Assembly (NCBI RefSeq): GCF_001039355.2
Contig: NW_019775479.1
Location: 119,619 to 183,618 of the forward strand
Length of the DNA: 64,000 nt
Origin: Lingula anatina
Taxonomy: Eukaryota > Brachiopoda > Lingulata > Lingulida > Lingulidae
Reading direction: 5' to 3'
Of this stretch, positions 58,201 through 64,000 are shown in pieces. Both the position numbers and the translations under genes were made by a program. The stretch's first letter is position 1. Every line of letters begins with the position of its first letter. The notes under the pieces are model-generated. The model did no database searches. It was not told the origin of the DNA and was given only the letters and a program-made list of their open reading frames with translations.

Positions 58201-59942
58201 ATAACTTTATCAAAACTTAACTGATCAAGCTTATTTTCAAACTTGATCTGTATACTAGTCAGACTGATCACTCCTGTGAGTTTCAAGACTAAAGGCTGAT
58301 TGGTTTTCCTGAAAATGCGTTAGCAGTCTTGCATATATGCTGAATAAAAAAAAAAACAGCTAACTTTTGTAAAAATAGTCCGGTCAAGCTGATTTTCGAA
58401 CTTGACCTGCGTATTATGAGTAGTATATTCATCAGTTTTGTAAGTTTCAAGCCAAAAGGTAAAAATGGTTTTCCACTTATCGTGTTATCGGTGCTGCATA
58501 TATGCTGAAAAAAAAAAAAAAACAGAATAACTTCCCTAAAAATTGCCCGATCATGCTGACTTTCGAACTTGACCTACGTATTATGAGAATATTCATCAGT
58601 TTTGTAAGTTTCAAGCCAAAAGGTAAAATCATTTTCCACTTATCATGTTATCGTTGCTGCATATATGCTGAAAAAAGTGAAAAAAAAAAAAAAAAAAACT
58701 GCATAACTTCCCTAAAAATTGCCCGATCATGCTGATTTTCGAACTTGACCTGCGTATTATGAATATTGATCAATTCAGTGTCTGTACATAAATATGGCCT
58801 GATCATCCTGATTTTCAAACTTGGCCTGCATATTACAGTATGAATATTTAACAGTCCTGTAAGTTTCAAGGAAAAAAAAAGGGTTTTTCACTTATCGTGT
58901 TATCAGGGTTGCATATATGATCAAAAAGTGAAAAAACAGCATAACTTTTATAACAATGGCCCGATGATGCTGATTTTTAAATTTGACCTGCGTATTGTGA
59001 ATATTCATCAGTTCTGTAAGTTTCAAGCCAAAAGGTAAAACGGTTTAATTTTTACTTAGATCTATATCGTGTTATCGCGGTGTTATAAAAATGCTGAAAA
59101 AAGTGAAAAAACAGCATAACTTCCCTGAAATGGCCCGATCACGCTGATTTTCGAACTTGACCTGCGTATTATGAATATTCATCAGTTCTGTAAGTTTGAA
59201 GCCAAATGGTAAAATGGTTTTCCACTTATTTGTGTTATCGGTAAAAGTGCACGCCGACGACGACATCTGTGTCTGTACATAAAAAATGTTGCCTAATTTA
59301 AATGTTAGCCAAACTGAAACTTTTGTGATGTTTTATGTAAAAATGTGCTGAAATTCAATTTACATCATGTAAACCCCGTCCTTATAATGCTTTATNTTAA
59401 CAGTCCTGTAAGTTTCAAGGAAAAAAAGGGTTTTTCACTTATCGTGTTATCAGGGTTGCATATATGATTAAAAAGTGAAAAAACAGCATAACTTTTATAA
59501 CAATGGCCCGATGATGCTGATTTTTAAATTTGACCTGCGTATTGTGAATATTCATCAGTTCTGTAAGTTTCAAGCCAAAAGGTAAAACGGTTTAATTTTT
59601 ACTTAGATCTATATCGTGTTATCGCGGTGTTATAAAAATGCTGAAAAAAGTGAAAAAACAGCATAACTTCCATGAAATGGCCCGATCACGCTGATTTTCG
59701 AACTTGACCTGCGTATTATGAATATTCATCAGTTCTGTAAGTTTGAAGCCAAATGGTAAAATGGTTTTCCACTTATTTGTGTTATCGGTAAAAGTGCACG
59801 CCGACGGCGACATCTGTGTCTGTACATAAAAAATGTTGCTTAATTTAAATGTTAGCCAAACTGAAACTTTTGTGATGTTTTATGTAAAAATGTGCTGAAA
59901 TTCAATTTACATCATGTAAACCCCGTCCTTATAATGCTTTAT
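58201..59942. repeat. Tandem repeats of about 165-175 bp, with a 0.55-kb duplication
   Basis: Units begin near CCCGATCATGCTGATTTTCG and contain GACCTGCGTATTATGAATAT, AAGTTTCAAGCCAAAAGGTA and TTATCGTGTTATCG. The block 58848-59395 is repeated almost exactly at 59397-59942, with only the N at 59396 between. Open frames here are repeat artefacts. Confidence 0.85.
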
Positions 59943-60065
59943 AATTAATACATGACCCAGCCTCAGCGTAGCCAGTGGAACAGATAGAAAAGTGACACCA
60001 GATTACAGGTCATGTGATTTTTACGTTGATCGAAAGTTCTCATGTGATCTCGTCCAATTTCAAAA

Positions 60066-62721
60066 ATGGCGGACAGGCTGTCGAGTAGCAGTAGGTTGTT
60101 GTTGTTTCTTGCCGCTATGTTTGCGGCCCTAGTTTTAACAGACGGTATTTCATGGCCAGTTCCATACAAGTAAGTATTTAGACGTAGCGCTTACGCATCT
60201 AAAGTAATATAAATAGTAAGAGCCTGAGTCTGACTGACACTATTAGTCTAATAAGGATACCTAATCCCGTAGCCGGCGTTGGGAGGAGTGTGTGTTTGTG
60301 GGGGGAGAGAGGGGTAGTATATATACGTTAACACTTCTGTTTACGGTATCTGATATTTACTATTTGTGCACATATCAAAAGACGGAAATATTAATAAATT
60401 AACCATAGCAAAAGTATTTAATTGCCAGTTTTTGCTATTTTTCAGGAGATACAATGGACGCCCAAAGACTGACCCCTACTGTCAGGCACTCTTCCCATTC
60501 TGTCCCACTGGGCGTGGGAATGGTTCTATGCCAAAGATGCAGTCATCAGACATTATAGAAATATATGCTCTGAAAGCACCAGTGTTTGAGTTTAAATTTG
60601 GAGATCTACTTGGCAAATTTGTAAGTTTTTTGTGCCATTATTTTAGTACTAACTTCCATTCCAAAATCAATGGTTGACATTTGAAATGTTAAATACTTTA
60701 ATAACCATTGCAACATTTTATGAAAGTAATTAACACATTACACTGAAGAAAAAAAAGAATATGTTCCTTATGGATTTTTCAGATCTTTTCTAATTCATTA
60801 TTATTTTAAAAAAAAAACATTTCAAACTTGATGAGTTCAGAGTTAGTGCCTTAGACCCCATTCCCAGAGATTGGATCGATCCAACTAGATCGACCTAACT
60901 CCCTGGGGGTTCATGCTAAATAGGTGTCAGCCACGCAGGCACAATAGTTAATTACCCCCTTATAGCTTGTAGTAGGCGGGACGGACATTTAAGCCAGATT
61001 ATCTGAAAGTAATCTAGTGAGACTCCCCACAGGGATAGATCGATCTAAAATCTATGGGAATGCGCCCTTTGAGTCAGGCATTTATACTGGCACTGTGCCA
61101 CATATTTTTCTCACCAGATCTTTTGAAAAAAATAAGAAACAAAATTTTCCTCTTTGTAGAACATAATCCACGATGCCCTTGGGTTCAAGAATACCAGGAC
61201 TGGCCTGAACTATACCATGGAATGGTATGAGCTGTTTGAGCTGTTTAACTGCACCTTTCCTCATGTCTTTCAAAATGATACCATGCTGTGGTGTAACCAG
61301 GGTGCAGCATGTATTTATAATGGAATTGATGACATCCACTGGTCTCAGAATGGAACTCTGGTGAAAATTGGAGAAATGACAGGTACGTTTAGGATCAGAT
61401 GGACTGTATCAAGGGTTTTAACAAAGTAATGTTAAGTGGGAAGATATAGAATGAAAAACAATAATAAGCCAAATAAATAAGGTCAATTATTTTTTAAAAA
61501 TCCTAATTGATATAATATTCAGGGTTGAGACTGCCATTTAGTGAAAAAGTGGGAAAATATGGCATTGTGGGTTCAGGGGGCTGCCTGGTTCCTTTTTTTT
61601 TTTTTGCTCCTAAAATGTCAGAAATCTTGATAGCTGGAAAAATCTCATCCATGAGTAATGCTTCATTCTGTCTGAAAGTAGAACACCATTATTTCAGTCA
61701 TTATTTTAACAACTCACGTAATTCATTTCACAATTTTATATTTCAAAGGTGACCAGTTTTCTCATTTTTCGACATGGGCATTGGGGGACAATACATCATC
61801 CATCTACTATGAAACATGGACTGTTGAACAAGAGCCAGGTATGACATTTAAATTAATATTTAAGAAAAAAATTGGATTTGGAAATCATAAATAATGATAA
61901 AATTCCAAATTGTGCAGCAAGCACGTTTAATTAGTCACCACCAGTATGTAGCCAGTTTTCATTGTAATATACTTATAATCTCTTATCTCTGGTTTAAGAT
62001 AATCAGTGTGAATAGATAGCAAAACAACAGTCAATTTACTATTATTGAATAAATAGGACCATGAATATAGCATTATCATTTTATTAATTATTGCAAAATC
62101 AGACTATCTTGAAAATCTTTGGCATGAGAAACAAACAGAAAAATTAACATTTTTTATCTTTCCTTTTGCCATTTACTTTTTTATCATTTAGGGTATAAAC
62201 CAGGTACGTATAGAGAGAGATAGCACTTAACCTTCATATCAGAATGAATATGATAATGATAAATACACAGTGCACCCATCAATCAAATTAAAATGATCCC
62301 CTTTATTTCAGGTGGCAAGATGTGGTTTGAGCCCCATGACTGTGCCACCTGGGTCAAAGATGCCATAGTGGTCCTGGGCAAAGTGGGGGCAAAGTTCAAC
62401 ACCAGCATTCATCTCAACTACACCAAGATCCACCTGTACAGTGATGAACCACAGTACCTGGGAAACTATTCCTCTATCTTCGGACCCAATGGAAACCAGA
62501 CTTTAGCCAAGGACATGCTGGCTTTTTTCAAAGATTTCCAGGCTCATCAGTCATTCTTTCACCTTCTACAGAGCATGTTTGACGCCTTTGACAGAGTTTT
62601 TGAGAAGAGGCAGTTTTATTTGTTTTACAATTTTGAGTACTGGCTCTTAAAAATGAAGGCTCCATTTTTTAAACTGGATTATACATATGTGCCTCTTCCT
62701 GGTCAAAAGAAATTCCCTTGA
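60066..62721 (+). CDS. CLN5: CLN5 lysosomal protein (ceroid-lipofuscinosis neuronal 5)
   Basis: Six exons: 60066-60169, 60446-60620, 61160-61382, 61749-61838, 62192-62203 and 62312-62721. They total 1014 nt, giving 337 aa, all with GT-AG borders and one frame. It starts with a hydrophobic signal sequence ([17 protein letters not shown]). Family hallmarks follow: [91 protein letters not shown] and [21 protein letters not shown]-glycosylation sequons (NYT, NCT, NGT) are visible. CLN5 is a soluble glycoprotein of the lysosome, reported to act as a bis(monoacylglycero)phosphate synthase and depalmitoylase; loss in humans causes neuronal ceroid lipofuscinosis. The length fits the mature human protein. 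Odd: exon 5 is a 12-nt microexon. Intron 2 holds a MITE. Confidence 0.96.
60851..61068. mobile_element. Palindromic MITE copy in CLN5 intron 2
   Basis: TTAGACCCCATTCCCAGAGATTGGATCGATCC at the left, and AGATCGATCTAAAATCTATGGGAATG at the right, inverted. The interior is nearly identical to the copies at 28028 and 29844. Confidence 0.85.
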
Positions 62722-63828
62722 GTGTCGAAAATTTATGTGCTTGTCCTACAAAGGGGTATTTGTTAATAGTAAAATGCAATGTTAAACAGCTCTTGAAAGA
62801 CAGCCCCAGATTGTAAGGGTAAATCGATCTCAGTTGTGATATGCAACAAACAGTTCAGGTATTTCATACAGACCGAGTGAGTGCAATGTTCAGGATTTCA
62901 TTCAACATAGTTTTAAACTACATACACATTGATAGCATACTTCATAATTCACACCTGTATAATTACCTCATTTAATCATACTTTAAATCGGCATTGTTTA
63001 TTTTTTCACATGTACATATTTTGTTAAATTTCAAAGATGATTAAAATATTGAATCAAATCAAAAATGTGTTATACATAAAAAGATATTTACTCTAAACAA
63101 AAAACGTCATAAAAATATAATACCACATAAAAGTTAGAATGCTATTATACATACAACGGTCTTATAATGACTATTTTAACATTTGGAGCTATGCTATATA
63201 CATGCATCTCTGGCTGTTGGAATGTCAAAATATCATGTGTCAGTTTTTTCCACAGAAATTAGTGTAAAAAGATATAGATCCAAAGACTTAATCAAAGTCC
63301 TAATATGTCCGTTTTGTATTGAGATGGGGGACTTGTATAAGACAATTGTGATAACGTCAATCACAGCGCAACTTTGGGAACAAAGTATCTGGATATTGTG
63401 CCCCTGCACTCCTTTGCTTGTCTGCACAATATTTGATTTTTTTTTATAAATATCTATCTGTCCATTCAACTGGTAATCTTGTCATGGAGCAAAGGCTTGA
63501 AAACACTAATAATTTCATATTACAGTTGAAGTTCTTGATGTAAGTAAATGCACAAAAAATTCAAATGTCAAAGGGAAAAGTGCAAGCTTCCAAAGGATGA
63601 GCAAAGTCTCCATTCATCAACCTGACGAGAAGATTTTTGAGTGCACCTGTCTGAGTATACCTCACTTTGACATATTACATTATGTTCAAATAATTTGTTG
63701 CTGGGCTCTGTGTAACAACTTTATAATAGATTTAATACCACAGAGACCTCTAGATACACCCTCTGTTCAACACAACTGTTATTATCTGAATCCATCGGTC
63801 AATTGTCTATAAATAGTGGCAGCATTGT
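62722..63828. other. Shared 3' region between convergent CLN5 and centrin
   Basis: Possible poly(A) signals: ATTAAA on + at 63040-63045 for CLN5, and AATAAA on minus (62997-63002) for centrin, so the 3' UTRs may overlap. No other gene was seen. Confidence 0.4.
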
Positions 63829-63918
63829 TCAGTATAGACTTGTCTTCTTCATTATTCTTAGGAATTCCTGTTCATTAATTTCTCCATCACCATCTCTGTC
63901 TGCTTCGTCTATCATTTC
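63829..63918 (-). CDS. Centrin, last coding exon
   Basis: The exon follows an acceptor (CTATTTCTAG) and encodes 29 residues: EMIDEADRDGDGEINEQEF, then LRIMKKTSLY and TGA. This is the fourth EF-hand with its calcium-binding loop DRDGDGEINEQE, and the KKTSLY C-terminus diagnostic of centrins 1/2. Centrins are calcium-binding proteins of centrioles and basal bodies, and also act in nucleotide-excision repair with XPC. The remaining exons lie beyond the window's right edge on minus. The paralogue number (CETN1 or CETN2) cannot be told from this exon. Confidence 0.93.
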   Translation of the reverse strand, partial: EMIDEADRDGDGEINEQEFLRIMKKTSLY

Positions 63919-64000
63919 CTAGAAATAGACAAATGCACCCATAAAAATGCTGTATTTTAAAATGTGTTCAACTTATTATAATTAAAAAGAAAAGTGTCGT

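Noticed and set aside
59072-59813. Two nearly identical minus-strand 64-codon frames
   Set aside because: They lie in the tandem repeat and its duplicate; the conservation is due to the duplication across the N, not to selection.

Overview
The window looks like nuclear DNA of a lophotrochozoan animal, most likely a bivalve mollusc. It is AT-rich, its genes are split by GT-AG introns, it is crowded with DNA transposons and microsatellites, and it holds small secreted Tyr/Gly-rich proteins of the kind found in shell or byssus secretions. The species cannot be named from the sequence. No rRNA, tRNA or CRISPR array was seen.

Layout. 0-18.5 kb: a cluster of small secreted Tyr/Gly-rich protein genes. 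One intact gene is on + (3.7-4.9 kb) and one on - (14.8-15.8 kb). There is a fossil promoter of a third (5.9 kb) and tandem flank units whose gene bodies are gone (15.8-18.5 kb). A transposon with long inverted repeats and a broken gene (9.9-13.7 kb) has inserted here, with a solo end at 7.5 kb. 18.5-19.8 kb: a terminal-inverted-repeat element at the border of the cluster. 20-29.5 kb: the 3' part of a minus-strand gene made of short coiled-coil exons followed by calcium-binding-type EGF domains, its introns filled with palindromic MITEs and a 52-bp minisatellite that copies a splice donor. 31.7-44.8 kb: an apparently intact Helentron (Rep-helicase-endonuclease, 2710 aa) next to a truncated second copy of its 3' end. 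46.9-55.6 kb: four tandem units of about 0.9 kb, interrupted by two DNA transposons that each have a perfect 5-bp target duplication. 56-60 kb: dispersed and tandem repeats. 60.07-62.72 kb: a complete six-exon CLN5 gene on +. 63.83-63.92 kb: the last exon of a centrin gene on -, convergent with CLN5.

The host genes (CLN5, centrin, EGF/coiled-coil, secreted YG proteins) show no shared pathway; they are ordinary neighbours in an animal genome. The most notable content is the Helentron with its OTU and endonuclease modules and freshly expanded 34-residue repeats, the duplicated YG-protein cluster, and the tandem array that supplies its own empty-site controls for two transposon insertions. Caution: six single N bases lie in the window, and most sit exactly where a duplicated or repeated segment starts or stops, so some duplications may be assembly joins.
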